Assembly: GCA_964020975.1 (NCBI GenBank)
Contig: OZ026628.1
Coordinates: forward strand, 49,015,436 to 49,079,435
Direction: 5' to 3'
DNA length: 64,000 bases
Source: Hermodice carunculata
Lineage: Eukaryota > Annelida > Polychaeta > Eunicida > Amphinomidae
The notes beneath the pieces were generated by a model. The model was given only the letters and a program-made list of their open reading frames with translations, was not told where the DNA came from and made no database searches. The translations under genes were made by a program, and so were the position numbers. Below are positions 26,116 to 39,860 of the stretch, piece after piece (position 1 is the first letter of the stretch; each line of letters begins with the position of its first letter).

Positions 26116-26335
26116 GTACCTAGGAATGCCCTGAAAAGTGAAATCGCAAGCGCCTGTAAAAGCGCCTGTAAAACACAAATATACACAGAACACTCCATGC
26201 TCCGACAGACTATCTGAGCTTTGCACGCCACGAGAACAACACTGGGGAAACATGTAAAGTAAGTCCTCGTAATTTTACCCATATGATACCCTGGTGGCAT
26301 TTCCAATTCAATTTTACGGTAACAGGAGAGAAACC

Positions 26336-26340
<5 letters not shown>

Positions 26341-26395
<55 letters not shown>

Positions 26396-26402
26396 TACAT
26401 GC

Positions 26403-26442
<40 letters not shown>

Positions 26443-26472
26443 TTATTTATATATATATATTTATATAGATTT
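26341..26472. repeat. CA then TA microsatellite next to the gap
   Basis: A CA tract (26341-26392) passes into a TA-rich tract running to about 26472. Such sequence commonly breaks assemblies and probably explains the neighbouring gap. Confidence 0.95.
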
Positions 26473-26500
26473 TATACATATTATCCAATATTCTAAAATA

Positions 26501-26700
26501 NNNNNNNNNNNNNNNNNNNNNNNNNNNNNNNNNNNNNNNNNNNNNNNNNNNNNNNNNNNNNNNNNNNNNNNNNNNNNNNNNNNNNNNNNNNNNNNNNNNN
26601 NNNNNNNNNNNNNNNNNNNNNNNNNNNNNNNNNNNNNNNNNNNNNNNNNNNNNNNNNNNNNNNNNNNNNNNNNNNNNNNNNNNNNNNNNNNNNNNNNNNN
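26501..26700. other. Assembly gap of 200 N
   Basis: Exactly 200 undetermined bases; the round size suggests a placeholder rather than a measured length. The true length and content are unknown. Confidence 1.
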
Positions 26701-26795
26701 ATACATTTTGAACCATGTGATATCATATAAATAAATTAAAATTGCATTGGTCGCAATACATTTTGTAGTCCGTTTCTATCTGAATTCATTGGACA

Positions 26796-26915
26796 AATCA
26801 GGCGAAATATAAAAGGAAAAGAACTTCAGGGAAGGTAAGATAAGCAGAGTAATGAGGCCAGGTGGAATGAAGCTTTTTGTAGCAGACTCTTCGGGCTCCT
26901 TTATTTCGCCTGATT
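26796..26915. repeat. Inverted repeat, arms about 20 bases, 80-base spacer
   Basis: Left arm aatcaggcgaaat followed by ataaaagga (26796-26817), and its reverse complement tcctttatttcgcctgatt (26897-26915). It might be a small foldback element; no target-site duplication was evident. Confidence 0.55.
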
Positions 26916-27301
26916 CATCATTTTCCAATTTAACTTTATGGAAATTCAAACTGTTAAGACTTCATAAACAATGACACAATCACAATAGTATCCCAAATTA
27001 AGCATTTTTGTGTGTGATCGAGTGACTAAATAAGCCACCAAATTCCCATTAGCCTCATTTTATTTCCATTAGGACTGCCCCAGGAAATATGTGAACAATT
27101 ATGTGAATTCAAAGAGACTACATTGTTAATATTTCATTCAAATATGAAAGTAACATTTTTCAGTCCATCATTCATCAAAGTAACGCGGTAGTTCCTCGTA
27201 AATTTGTCATATCAGTTCTAATGTATTTTTTTTGATCAATAAAACTTTTCTATTTTCACATAAGCCCTACAGACTGACTATTCCGTACACTTTTCTTTAC
27301 A

Positions 27302-27333
27302 AACTACTACTACTTCTACTACTACTACTACTA

Positions 27334-27406
<73 letters not shown>

Positions 27407-27496
27407 CACCACCACCACCACCACCACCACAACCACCACAACTACCACAACTACTACTACTGCACCTACTTCTACTACTACTACTACTACTACTAC

Positions 27497-27530
<34 letters not shown>

Positions 27531-27552
27531 TATAATAATAATAATAATAATG

Positions 27553-27592
<40 letters not shown>
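27302..27592. repeat. Compound trinucleotide microsatellite (CTA, CCA, AAT)
   Basis: About 290 bases: (CTA)n, then (CCA)n, then (CTA)n again, then (AAT)n with few interruptions. The open frames over it (poly-L/P/I or S/G/I) are artefacts of the repeat. Confidence 0.97.
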
Positions 27593-27593
<1 letters not shown>

Positions 27594-30500
27594 AGTGGTT
27601 CTGTGTCGTGTGCCATGCCTCAACCTGGAAGCATGTAACCAACCTGGCTGCTTATCATTATATTCCAGGGCTGACCACATATGCTTCTCAGCCCCGGATT
27701 GAAAGTGTAGGAGGGTGCGGGGTGGGGTAGGGGAGGGGGGGGGGCAAAAGCCCCAGCCTGCCATACCCCAACACGTATCGTTAAAATTTTCAGTAGAAAA
27801 CCTTAAAGGAACACATAAGTCCCATTATATAACACATTATTTTGAAGCCCATGTAATAAGGAACAAATATCTGAATGTATCTCCCTTGTATTTCGAAATT
27901 TCGAAAAGTTATTCAATGAGGCAATATAGGCTTAAAATTTGTGGACGCCTCCATTGCCTGAAGCCATCCAATGTAACCTGCCAATCTGCATGCTGTATTT
28001 AGCCGACCAAACACAAATTGTGTCATAAATTGATTTCAATGACAACATGACAACAAACGTTAGATGGGTGGGGTGGCGGGGGAGTCAGACAATCACATAT
28101 GTAGTTGTTACACTCATTGCAATGATGCCCATTCCTTTTGACAACATTATGTGATTACAAAACTGTGGTAAATGTTTTCCTCACATTCCAAAAGAGGTCA
28201 CTCTGACAATGGCCAGTTCAATGTTCTTGCTGATGCCCAGTTAAGTGCAGTGACGCAGTAAATGCGAACAGGGACCTGTTCTGTATAGCAGGTCCCAGGT
28301 GTGAGTCTGCAAATCACAAAAGCTAAGGACCAAAAAACTGTCCAAGAGGCTTCTGGGAAAATATATTCACTTTAAGGTGGAATATAATAACCATAACCAT
28401 GCATTTTTACTTACACAATTTCCTTGGGTAACAAGCCATGAAGAAAGCTTTGTGTGGCAAATATTAAAAATAACGTACAGCTCTGATGGAAAACAAAGTA
28501 ATATATATACATTTTTACATACAATTGACATTCCCATGATCCTCTCTCAAGCCACTGCAATATTCTCCGATCGGACGCCACTGATCGTAATCAGGCAGAT
28601 TTCAGAGTATATCGTAACATTAAAATTTTATCGGGCCTGCTTTTACATTTGAATAAATTATTTCACACATTTATGCTTCTCTATTGGACCGTCCTAAAAC
28701 ATATAATATACATTGGGACTTCAGTGTTCCCTTGAAAAAAAATATATTTAGGTACTTATCTTATGACTTTAAATTTACACTGTTGGATCCCAGTAGACCA
28801 GGGTAGGACTTATTTGGGGTTAAAAAGGAGACTTCATATTTAACTGCGATCCTGCCTGCTTCCAGTGTTGCCAGGGCTACAGACAAATTGTTCCACCATG
28901 ATCAGGGCAGAGTTGTATTATATACTTTATAAATATCCATGAATAACACAACTCAAACAAAAGAGATCCAATGTCTATTCAATTTAGGTATTTTTTTTTA
29001 ATGTTTCAAATATATGTTGATACATTTTCTTAAGATTTTTCTCTGTTCATGCTGTTTATTTTATTGAGGAGGTACTTTGCACCATGCTAAATACATGGAT
29101 CTGCCCTGATGTAGGTGGCTCCCCCTTTAGCTCGATAGGTAGGACCGCATTTAAATATCGACACATCCTATTGCAAGACGTTGCTGCCTTAATTGATACA
29201 TGATGAATAGATCTGCAACTATGAAGAATGCATTCAGACGTGTGTAGAAATTATTTACTGGCCTCCTCCTCCATGCACACTAGTAAATGTCAACCCAAAT
29301 TATAGCTTTTTCATATATATATATGTGCACCCATGTCTTTCACAAAATGAAAAAAAGGAATAGGTTAAAATAAAATAATCGCAATATGCATAATTATTCG
29401 TTTTATTGTGAATTTCAATATACCTTAATAATCATGAAATCCAACCAGTCGCAAGAGGATTAGGTCAGGCAGAGCAAGATTCACAAAGCCATGCAAGACT
29501 GTGGCATATTCGTCTTATAATTGCAATCCAGCATTTCCTTTTTTTATGAACTGTTCTGCAATTACATACAAACAAATATATTCAGGAGGTCAATCGACTT
29601 AATGTCACAGTAAAGGCATCAAAATATAATCGAAAAAAAAATCTCCACAGAACCCCTGTCATATGCACAGATCCTAAACTTAACCCAAAAGAAAAACTGA
29701 CCAAATTTCACTTAAAATATGCATGTTGCCACAAAGCACAAGGGTAACATCAAACGTGGAAAACGAATGGCCAAATTTGAAACGGCATTTTCTTGGTCAC
29801 ACGTTTGGAATATCCGCACCTCATCTATCAGATACTAAAATCACGAAAAAGGTACATTTAAACTGCCGAGAACGCCCCGAGGGACAACTTAATGTATGTC
29901 ACTGATACTGTTATAATAACTTCACTCAAAAGCATCCTTTTTACAAAAACTAAATAGTAATCGTTAGAATTTCACAGCAACCGACATACAGCAACTTTCC
30001 TTGGTTTTAGAGAAGAACTTCGTAGTCAGAAAAGATGTTAACTATTGATAAAAATCACCAATCAACAGGTCAGCTGTCTGAAAAATCAGCTTTAGTTACA
30101 TTACAGAGTATTACATGCTTATACAGGTTAGAGGTTTATCTCTTTCAGTGCTAACTGTGAGGAATGTCGAAATACTGGAAACAAACTGTTCTGAGTTATA
30201 TTTAGGATGCTTCCTTCATGCTCCTTGCAAAAAACTTGTCACGTAAGTAACACCATGCCTGTAGTAACATATGATATATTAGTCCAAGTCACCAGCGTTC
30301 CAGGGAATGCTTTTGTGCTAATTTTCGCAAAACGACCAAAGAAAAGCTGGTGACACGGCCCAAAATGTCGTATCAGAAGTGTTCCCTTTTATTTCGAAAT
30401 CGATGTAATTGGACTGTGAATTTTAAACAGAAGTCTGGTAAATGTCCATATAATGTACAAATATTGATGGAGGTCCAGGAGAGGAACAACAACAGGAAGG

Positions 30501-33500
30501 AGAAGGAGAATAATTAGAGCAGTTAGGAACAAGTGTACCCATAGCCATAATTTTTAAACCGAAAACGACAGCAAGGTGCTCACAACAAAGGGCAAAAACT
30601 CATGAATCACCAAAACATCCACATCCGTCTTCTCACGCCAAGATGACGAAAGAATTTTCACACCTGCCTTGTAACAGGCAGTCACCCATAAGATGGAAGA
30701 AGAAGTTCGGAACACCTGTCAACAAAAAAATCCATATCATACTTTACGACCATTTATCTCTCTGGTTTACAAAATATACTTGCAGACAAACAGAGGAACA
30801 GATGAACAAAAAAAGACAACAAACCACCATGTAAACTTAGCACCTAGATAATTAGCACTGCTAAAAGTTCCACTTGATGAATGAACGACATTAAGATCTA
30901 TGAAAACTTCACCCAAAGCATGTTTCAATGATACTTCATTAACACCTTTAGATAATACATCATGTAGATGGAAAATAATGTTTCATCCAAATACTATATC
31001 CCATTAGTTACAGTGGAAATAGGAAAATACGTCCAAAATAAGACAGCAGAACAATGATGCTGCAGTGAAAATGTTTTGAATATAAAAAAATGAAATCCCT
31101 ATATTTAACCTTCTGGTATTTATTCCTTTTTTGGCGCAACGTTCCAAGCTGTGTGTTTTTGTGCTCAAGATAATAAAAAATAAAACAAAAATCACATATT
31201 GACAACAAACCCATCCCAAGCAAAGTCTCATTGGCAGAATTGAAGCCATAAAACATCTGGAATACCGTCAGCTTCCAAAAATAATGGCAGAGCAGACTAA
31301 GCTTTTCTCCTAATTAAGTGAGGCGACAAGTATGGAGACCCAAAAGTAATGAGTCAGAAATGTCGTCTAACTCATATCAATGCACCTCTGGACGAATTTC
31401 AGGCCTATATATCGGTTCCATACCATCCGTTTGTTAATCAACAAATAATTAATCCTCCTCAATGTGTTTCATTCAATTTGTTTACAACACATTGTTGGAC
31501 CTATTTAATCGCTTTGTAGAAGAACTCATAACATGCACTAGAATTGCCTTGAGCCTGTTCATCAAATTTTGCAATCTTAATCTTGGTTTTTGGAACACAC
31601 CCTTGCCCTTTCAGAGGGAGGGCAGTGCGACATCATGGTTCTTTATACTTATAAATCGCACGAACAGTTGACAAGTCTGTAAAATTTTTAATAAATCCTT
31701 ATCAATTGCATTGATCATAAAATGGACATCCTGAACATGATTTTTTGCCCGCTGCAGCCTCTTTTTTATCGGGCATCTACCCCCTCCCCCCCCCCCCCCA
31801 CAAACACACTTATCTCAGCCATCAACGTAAAGCATATGTAGAGCTAAATACAATATGATAGCTGTGGTCACTACAGACACGGCTTAAAAAACAGCCATGG
31901 ATTGTCAAAGATTTGCACCCGTTGGAACAAAATGATCTTTCTGAGAGCACTGTTGATTTTAATGTCAGGCCATGCAAGTTCTTTATACGCTGAGGTTCAC
32001 ACAAAAACTGATGCAGGTCAGCCCATCGCATATAATATCATAGTAAATGATAGTAGTGGGACACTTTTTTCCTTTCACACAGTTAACTAGATGCCAGGTT
32101 CGTAACATGGATTTCAGACAGCCTGGGTTATAATATCCTTTTCTTTCTCTTTGCTGTATGGAACAAATTAATGATTGTATATTTAGTAACATTATGCAAT
32201 ATTCAGGGAATTATGGCTGCAGAAATGCCTTGTAATAAACGGTATTGAACACTGTGAAGACACTGTGTGCCACTTGCATTTATATCTTAGTGTAGCTATG
32301 TATGCTTGTGAGTAGTTTATGTTACCTTTCATGGGTGACTGCCTGGCAGGAATACACTTTGTATATTTTCGTTATGTTTTTTTTCTGCAGTAATTGTTCT
32401 ATAAAGATGGATTTTTGTAGCAATTTTAAATAAAAAGGCATTCGATCTTATTAATGGTGAATATTTGCATCTGTTGACCCAATTGAAATGTACGGCGTTG
32501 CAGGTTTGTGCATCTGTCCTTTTGCTCATCTGTCTTTTTATCCGTTGTCTAAATGCATGTGTTAGCCATACCTTTCCGCCCGCATAATATTTCCAGATAC
32601 CAAACTTGCTGAATGTTAAGCTCTAGCGAGAGGAGTTTGTTGCCTACCAAAATCAAGCCTGCTGACCTTTGACCACATCTTTTAAATCTGCAGAGACTGC
32701 GCTGGTACAGTAAAGGATATATTTCCTGTAGTTCTTGGATTACTCAACAGCGTGTATTGATACTTTTTCTTCTGAAGGTGCATTGCATTTTACAGAAAAA
32801 ATTGTTACCTGAGACCAATGTCGCTTTACCTTTGGACTGGTAGGATAATACTTGTTTTCCATATTTCCTCTAGTATAAAAAATAGGGTACCTCTATTCTT
32901 GAAACAAGCTAAATGTAAGCATGTTAGTCAGTCTATCGTAAGTAAGTGCCGGAGTTTCATCATTTTTTTTACACCTATGGTGCTAGTTCTTTCTATTTGC
33001 CTTCATGTCCCTGACATCGTTTTCCATGCATTCAGGTAAGGTCACCGAATACGTTTTTGCTACTTGTGTATAAGAAGGTCAGAGGAAATGCCTGACGATT
33101 TTGGAAATGTTAAGGGTTGTTCAACAATAATCCGCCATGGAATACTGAAAAAAATCCTAATTTATTGATACTATGAAAACAAATATTGAAGATTCTAAAT
33201 TTGAGCATTTTTCTTGAGGGAAGAAAACTGAGGAGATCCGGACCACGCAAATTCTTGACATACAAATACACTCAAGTCTTAATTTGGGCCGACATGATAG
33301 CGTAGTTCCCAAGAGAATATCTCAGATGCTAGACATTCTAAATTAGATTTGGTATTTAATTTTTAAAAATCGCTTTCTGTGCTTTGGTTTCATACAAGGC
33401 AAAGACAATGTTCATTGATAGTATCACTAAGGTCCAAAGGATAGTATTACGTGTAATCCTACAGTGTAGAATTTCAGAGTTTTCCAGTCAAGAGCTTTTG

Positions 33501-35894
33501 CCATTTTATGCTAGTGATTTTCAAAAAAAAATTCATTGGGGTTTAAATGTGTAAACGGCTTGGCATCAACAAATAATCACATTTCCAGGAATATGTTAGG
33601 GCAACATACTTACAATATGGGAGCCCTTGGTTCCAACACCTTGGCTGACTTTCAACTTATACGTGAGGTATTGAGTTTGGAATTGGTGGTTTCTGAAATG
33701 CTGATCAACACCAGCTCTGAAATCGGCATATCGTAAGAAACACTTCCAGAAAGTTCACATGTGGTGGAAAGTTTGGTAGGTAAAAGACTGGACAGTTTTG
33801 ATTTGAAATGTGAATGTAATCTTTGGAAGCTTAAGGGACATTTTAAAGCAATCAATTCTATGGTTCTGTATTGTGTATTGTTGTCCAACACTTTTATCTT
33901 TTGCATATATTTCTCTCATGGCTGGGCCTTGAGAACTTGTGTGTGTCAACTGATCCTGTTTTACAGAAGTAAATAAAGAAACCTATCTGGTACTCTAGAT
34001 ACTCCTTGGGATAGAAAAATACTATAGCCCTGAATTAGGCCACTGTGATCCTGAAATTTCACCCCGCCATAGAAAATACTTGTCCAGGCCACATTTCCTA
34101 TATTTTAAGTCTTATTTTTAAGTGTATGTCATACACAATTGGTCTATGGCTTGGGACTCTATATGTGGTGTCCACATAATGACTGTTGTTGTTTAATCCT
34201 TCCTGTGTGGTGCTTTTGACGGAATTTGTAGATCCACTTTTTCCTACAAGTCGGCCCCAGATGTCTCCAGGATTGTGTTGAACTGTCCGTATTTTGCTTG
34301 ACATTAAGGGACACAATTACAAAGAAAGACTTTGTACTACTTTGAAAGTACAACGTGGCTTGGCTGAATTCTAATGATCAATTCATCTGAAACTGCTGAT
34401 ATACATTTGAGGGCCCTGTTATATATGGATGTGATATCCTTTTTCTGCCCAAGGGCAATCGGAACACAACAAACTGAGAAAGGGATCATGTTGTGCTGAA
34501 TGTCATGGTGTTCTCCGCCCTTTGACACACGCAACTTATAGACAGGAAAAATAGTGTGAGAACAAGTTGTTTAAAGCATCATGTCTCTCTTCCCTCTCCA
34601 TAACAACACGTGGCTTAAATCTTTGTTGCATCATAGGGATAATCCTATTATAAGGCATAAGAGAGTTCTAAACCACTTGGCACTCAGTGATCCCTGCTTC
34701 CGAAATCAGGATTCTGATCAAGCCAGAATGGTCATGTGCCCCACAAAAATGTTAAGGTCAAAATCAGCATTCCCATTGGTTTAAAATTGCCATATGCCTA
34801 TGTGTGAATACGACAGTTTTGGCTTTATTAGGACTTAATGACCTACAACTGCTGAATTCAGAATATGTTTCTTTGCAGTTTACTGCAACTTTTCCGGGAC
34901 TAGAGGCAGAAACACCGAACAGGACTTGCGTATTTTGTATTTTATCGCAGCTCATTAAGTCAGTGTTCAACCGATTTTTTACTTTTGTTTACATTAGAGA
35001 TTTGGGAACATTTTGGTAAATATATGTTGTGTATCATATGTACGAAACTAGTAGTTCTAGCTCTAATACAGTCTGAAAAAATTAACACTCTACTTTTAAT
35101 GTTAACATGGTAGTCAAAATGTGCAGTGTTGACCTTTGGATCTTGAATACTTGGAACAGGTTTCATGTCGTTTTCATACGGAAATTTCTTTTAAATGATT
35201 CCACGAGTTTATATCAAATAGATACTGATTTACTTTAAAATTTCACTGCCGCAAAACCACAGTAGTGGTTTTTTAAAGAAGGCCAGTTCTTTTTGAAAGG
35301 CGTATTATAATTGCAGGTCCCAGAAGTTTAATCAACTACATAAGAAGGCCATTTTCCTATTGTTTGTATCCTGATTGTAAATAAACAGAAGCAGTTATGA
35401 AACAGCCTTGGTGGTATTTTACAGGTGCGTGTGTGCTGTGACTGTGTTGGTTTAACTTTAACCATTTTAGCTTGAATATTTTGAAAAATATCAACAGTTT
35501 TACGAAAAACATATTTTACCCCGAAAGATTGTGATTATACAAAAGAAAATTGAATGTTGAGTCCCATCGCTAGGTCAGGCGGATTCTGCAAAACTTACTT
35601 TCTAATGAGTACATAGGTTTAGTTTGTGAAGGATGCGCGTTTTTGTGATTATTGGTCTTTAAGTGAAGTGATTTTTTCCAGTCTGGTGATCATCTAAAGC
35701 ATTATTCCAGAAAGTCACACATAGACAGTTGGTCGAAAATGTCATTGTACCCAAAGAAAATTGGTCGTCATTTCCAACAGTGATACCGGTTGGGAATAGT
35801 CTTATGGCAATTAGTAATGCGCAACGTTTCACACCCCTTCATCGCTAATGAAAAAAATGTTTGCTATACTGACATAATAGTGCAATGACATTTG

Positions 35895-36428
35895 TTTGGA
35901 ATTAATGAATATGGATCATGTTTTTCTGTACTATTTGCAAAATTACTTCATTGGCTATGTTGTGCTGTGAGCTTTGTTCTCCGACTCATAGTTATAGTGG
36001 AGGTAGAGTGTGTTTATAATGTTCTAGATTCATAAATTTCACAAAAACGATGTAGGCCTACTTTACTTTTTTGCTGTAAACTTAGCTGACTGACAAGTCG
36101 GAAAAACTAAAGGTGATAGGCCAAACTAATCTCTTTTTATTTTTGGCAGAATTAATGAAATTTGTGTTTTGGGGGGTTAGGCCTATAGATTTTGGAAAAG
36201 AACTAGTGTCTGCAGTTTATGATGAATATTTCTAAGGTTGAGAGGAACGGTTTAAACCACCAGTTGCCTTTTATGGGTGACTGCCTGTCTCAAGTCAGGA
36301 GTGAAATTTGTTTCTTCACATTGGTATTGGAAGAGAAATGTTGATGCTTTGACAAGTCTGAAATCTCTTTGCTGTCATTGTTGGGTTTGGAATTAATGAA
36401 TATGGATCATGTTTTTCTGTACTATTTG
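35895..36428. repeat. Pair of identical 43-base direct repeats, 491 bases apart
   Basis: The sequence beginning tttggaattaatgaatatgg and ending tactatttg occurs perfectly at 35895-35937 and 36386-36428. DNA between the copies is not repeated. The second copy lies just downstream of an atgggtgactgcctg motif (36273-36287) that also occurs at 32331-32345 and, inverted, at 30675-30689. Confidence 0.85.
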
Positions 36429-36525
36429 GACCGATTGGAAATTTCACATAACAACAAAGTTGAAAAGAATATATGGTTGCCTTTGGATCTGTTTGTCTTT
36501 GCATGGTTAAATTATATCATAATAC

Positions 36526-36636
<111 letters not shown>

Positions 36637-37465
36637 AACTTGTTGTCCTGATGTCTCAAATATGAAGATAAATTGAATCACTTTTGGCTAACAGTGTCAA
36701 AGGTACAGGATTCCTATCTGACACTGGGTTGACAAAATTGCAGCTATTTTAATTTTGTAATGATACTGCACCTCGTGGTTAACAGTTAGGTGCTATTAAT
36801 CAAGCTTTGATGAGAAATACTTGGACTCGTACCGTCAAAAATTCTTGGTGATCTAATTACATCGAATTACCATTCCATTAGCTACAAAACAGCCTTGCCA
36901 AAAAAATTGGAAACATAAAAATGGATATGCGATTGGTGGTCATATTAAGCATGCATTCTGTGGAGGACAACCCAATATCCACAGGGCTGTATGAAAAATA
37001 AAAGCAGAGAAACCAACTTTGTATGTAAATCTGCAGCAACAACAACAACAAAAAATAATAAATAAATAAAATAAAAAATGATGGTTTCTTGCATGTGTTA
37101 AAAACCTATTCAAATACCAAGAAGGCAGTAGGAAAATTTGCTCTATCACCAGTTGATTGCTACAACAAGTAAAAAGGATAGTGGTCTCTGCGGATGGGGA
37201 GAAAATCTACATGTTGGAGATGATGATCTCTACTCTCATGCAGCGACTTTCGGTAGAGGTGTTACCTCACTCTGAGGTTACACAAAGTGACATAAGATTT
37301 TGATATGGACCCAAGGTTTAGACGTCCTATTACTTGCATTGTGGTTATTCCAACTGATGTGGTAGCTGAAAAAAAGAGAAAAAGCAATGCCAGACAGACA
37401 ACATCCCAAATATGTTTAGATGCCAGGATGCTTCATATAATCAATCCTTTTTTCTGTTATGTCAG

Positions 37466-37542
37466 ACTGTTTTGAACAACCACGCATGTTTAAATGGGAA
37501 AAGCTCAAGGATCCTGTCAACCCGGATAAGGAAACGCACGCG
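37466..37542 (+). CDS. Possible internal coding exon of an unidentified host gene
   Basis: A strong acceptor (cttttttctgttatgtcag) precedes 77 bases ending in a textbook donor (gcg, then gtaagt). In one of two open frames the exon reads CFEQPRMFKWEKLKD followed by PVNPDKETHA and ends on a codon boundary. The wording and splice signals are good, but one short exon without recognised neighbours is weak evidence, and the other frame is also open. No family is recognised. It lies just left of the locally duplicated region that borders the diverged unit. Confidence 0.3.
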
Positions 37543-38416
37543 GTAAGTTGCTTGCGATGCTTTGGAAATTGCCACTCATCTTGCCTGAATTATTCGAGCG
37601 TGCTTTGGAAATATAATACTTATTAACGTTGTTGCTAGTTCCTACAGTGTACGGGGGAAATGTAACAATCCTTGGCACACTGGGGTCCATTCTCATGATT
37701 AACTACAATGAACATATCAACAATAGAGTAAAACCGTATCACATATACATATAACTGATTATTCACATTTGAGCTGCACAAACCCGTCGGTCTGCTGCCA
37801 TAAAGGTATATGCAGCTCAATCGTCTTTTTTTTTGCCAGGACACTACGAGCAGGTTCTACCGTTTCCCTGACAGAATAGTAGCGAGAGTTTTTAAGACAA
37901 TCACTATCAAGACACTCTGGCAGCAAGTTGCATAATGCATGGTAAGCCCCGAATGAGGGATTTGGAGGCTGAACAAATGTATTGCCACAAAATGTTTGAT
38001 GATATACAACGCAAATCAAGGTTCCTATGGTGAATGTGTCAATGATTAAGGCCCCAGGGAGTGACCAAACTTGCACCTCAAAAACATGGTCGGCAACACT
38101 TGCTTATTTGCTGGCAATATTTTGGAAGTGGCCACTCACCTTGCATAAATTATGTTAGAGTACCTCAGAAACATTTTACTTTTCACTGTTGATGATAGTT
38201 CCCACATTGTACAAGAAAAATGTAGCAAAGTATGGCACACTGGGACCCGTACATATGATTACCATAATAAACTTATGAACAATGGAGTGAATCTGTGTCA
38301 CATTTACCTATGCCTTGTTCACATTTGAACAACCCAAAACCGCTGTTCTGCTATCAGGGAGGGATCAAGACCTTATGTGGAGCCCAACCGCTTTGTATTT
38401 GCCGGCACCCGACGAC
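37543..38416. repeat. Local tandem duplication (about 550 bases) at the left edge of the diverged unit
   Basis: The stretch from about 37545 (gcttgcgatgctttgg) recurs from about 38092. Both include a phrase like gttcctacagtgtacg and then match the start of the 8.8 kb unit (4819-5080). The first copy (37659-37880) is much more diverged from the unit than the second (38205-38416). The start of the unit therefore existed here in two tandem versions. Confidence 0.75.
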
Positions 38417-38884
38417 ATGCTATGTACACTTCAGCTAACGATACCCGGCTAAAAGCAATTTCGCATGGTGGTTTTCACCCCATTTCTCCTTGCAAGCCTT
38501 GGCTGCAGGGGTCAGACTTGACCTGGAATTCAAACAACGACCATTAACTCAACCTAATTGCTATTACTTAATCTCTGAGATAGCACTTTAGTCAATAGAT
38601 TAGGGGCTCTAATTAGCTTCATCCAGTAACTTTTCTTTTCAAATTTAAACAAAAGATGTGGTAATCATGTTAATTTTCAGAAAATGCTATATTGAATTGA
38701 CACATGGATCATAAAAATTGGCTGACAGAAAGTGAACGTACGCATCTATCTGAAGCAAAGGAAACTGGACACAGGCAGCTGCTCTGGCATTTAAGATATT
38801 AAGAGAGAGTGACAAACAAGCAGGCCGAGAGTATGTGAAATGAGGGTTAAAATAATTTTTATGGTACTGAGGTATACACATCAT
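38416..38884. mobile_element. 469-base insertion absent from the array units
   Basis: The unit reads gacgagcagg at this point; here the sequence is interrupted after gacga and resumes with gagcagg. The ends (catgctatgtacac and gtatacacatcat) are weakly inverted, and a 2-base duplication (GA) is possible. No coding frame. A small non-autonomous DNA element is plausible but unproven. Confidence 0.45.
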
Positions 38885-39860
38885 GAGCAGGCTTTAACGT
38901 ATCCCTGACAGCAGAACAACAGGACAATTTAACACAAGCAAGTCATAAAAATGCTAATTAACATTATAAGTAAGATAAATAACCAGACAGAACCATATGA
39001 AAGTTTTGCTTGTGAAGTGACTATTAACGTTGACGTTATGTTATGGCCAAGCCCCCCAAGTCTCCAGTCTTGGTTTTTATGTGGAAACCGTTACTCACAA
39101 CATGTCAGAACATACCTCTGGCTTCAACAAGCGCAGCTCTTCCCCTGGCACTGGCCCCGCCAGTGTCTGAGTGTCCTATTCCTAACAAAACTGTTGGAGT
39201 CACCCAAAATTGCTGTTCGTCACTCGGTAGTTTATCGGTGCTTTCACCAACAGGCAATGCTCAATGACCTTTTAACAAACTGAACTGCAACAGGCCTGTA
39301 TTTACCTTTGCTGGTGACATATCCCGCTTTGCTATTGATTATATGATAGTTTTCATGAAATCATTTGGGAGGTAACCGTGGATTAGCATGGATGTAAAGT
39401 ATATTGACAATAATGGAATAGCCTTCCATCAGAAAGGGGTTAAATGTTCAGCAGATATCGTGTCATACCCGCATGTCTAACCATTTTTGAAATCATTCAC
39501 AATATTTTTGATTGGCCTTATGTTGACTTCCATATCTGGAAAATATTTTTAATCAGACAACAAGTCAAAAACTGTTTATGGTTTGAGTCACGTAATGAGT
39601 TCAGCAGCGCTTTAAAACGTTCGCAACACAAATCAGCGATGTTTTTGGTCGTGCATTACTACAACAATCGATTCTGGGAGGGATATGTTGTCTTATTTAT
39701 GGCTGGTGTTTTCTTCCATAATCCCCCATAGTCGTTAGGGACAAGTCCCTGGCCAAAGAGTCAAAACAGGCTGTCTGTCCATTTCGTTTACATTTACAGG
39801 GAGCATACTTAGGGTAAAGCCTAGTTCACTTCATAAAATCATTAATTGGGCCATGTCGAG

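Noticed and set aside
26017-26472. Frames made of repeating YI, HT or VC residues
   Set aside because: Translations of TA, CA and GT microsatellites. The same applies near 13080, 21880, 47920 and 57200.
26294-26734. Frames running through the N gap
   Set aside because: The sequence is undetermined, so the frames have no meaning.
27232-27764. Frames of about 155 codons, L/P/I-rich or S/G/I-rich
   Set aside because: Artefacts of a trinucleotide microsatellite.
29110-29175. tRNA-like A-box (tagctcgatagg)
   Set aside because: No matching B-box and no cloverleaf stems follow. At best a degenerate tRNA-derived scrap.
34098-34534. Minus-strand frames with protein-like wording
   Set aside because: Broken into short pieces in different frames, without a recognised family or splice signals.
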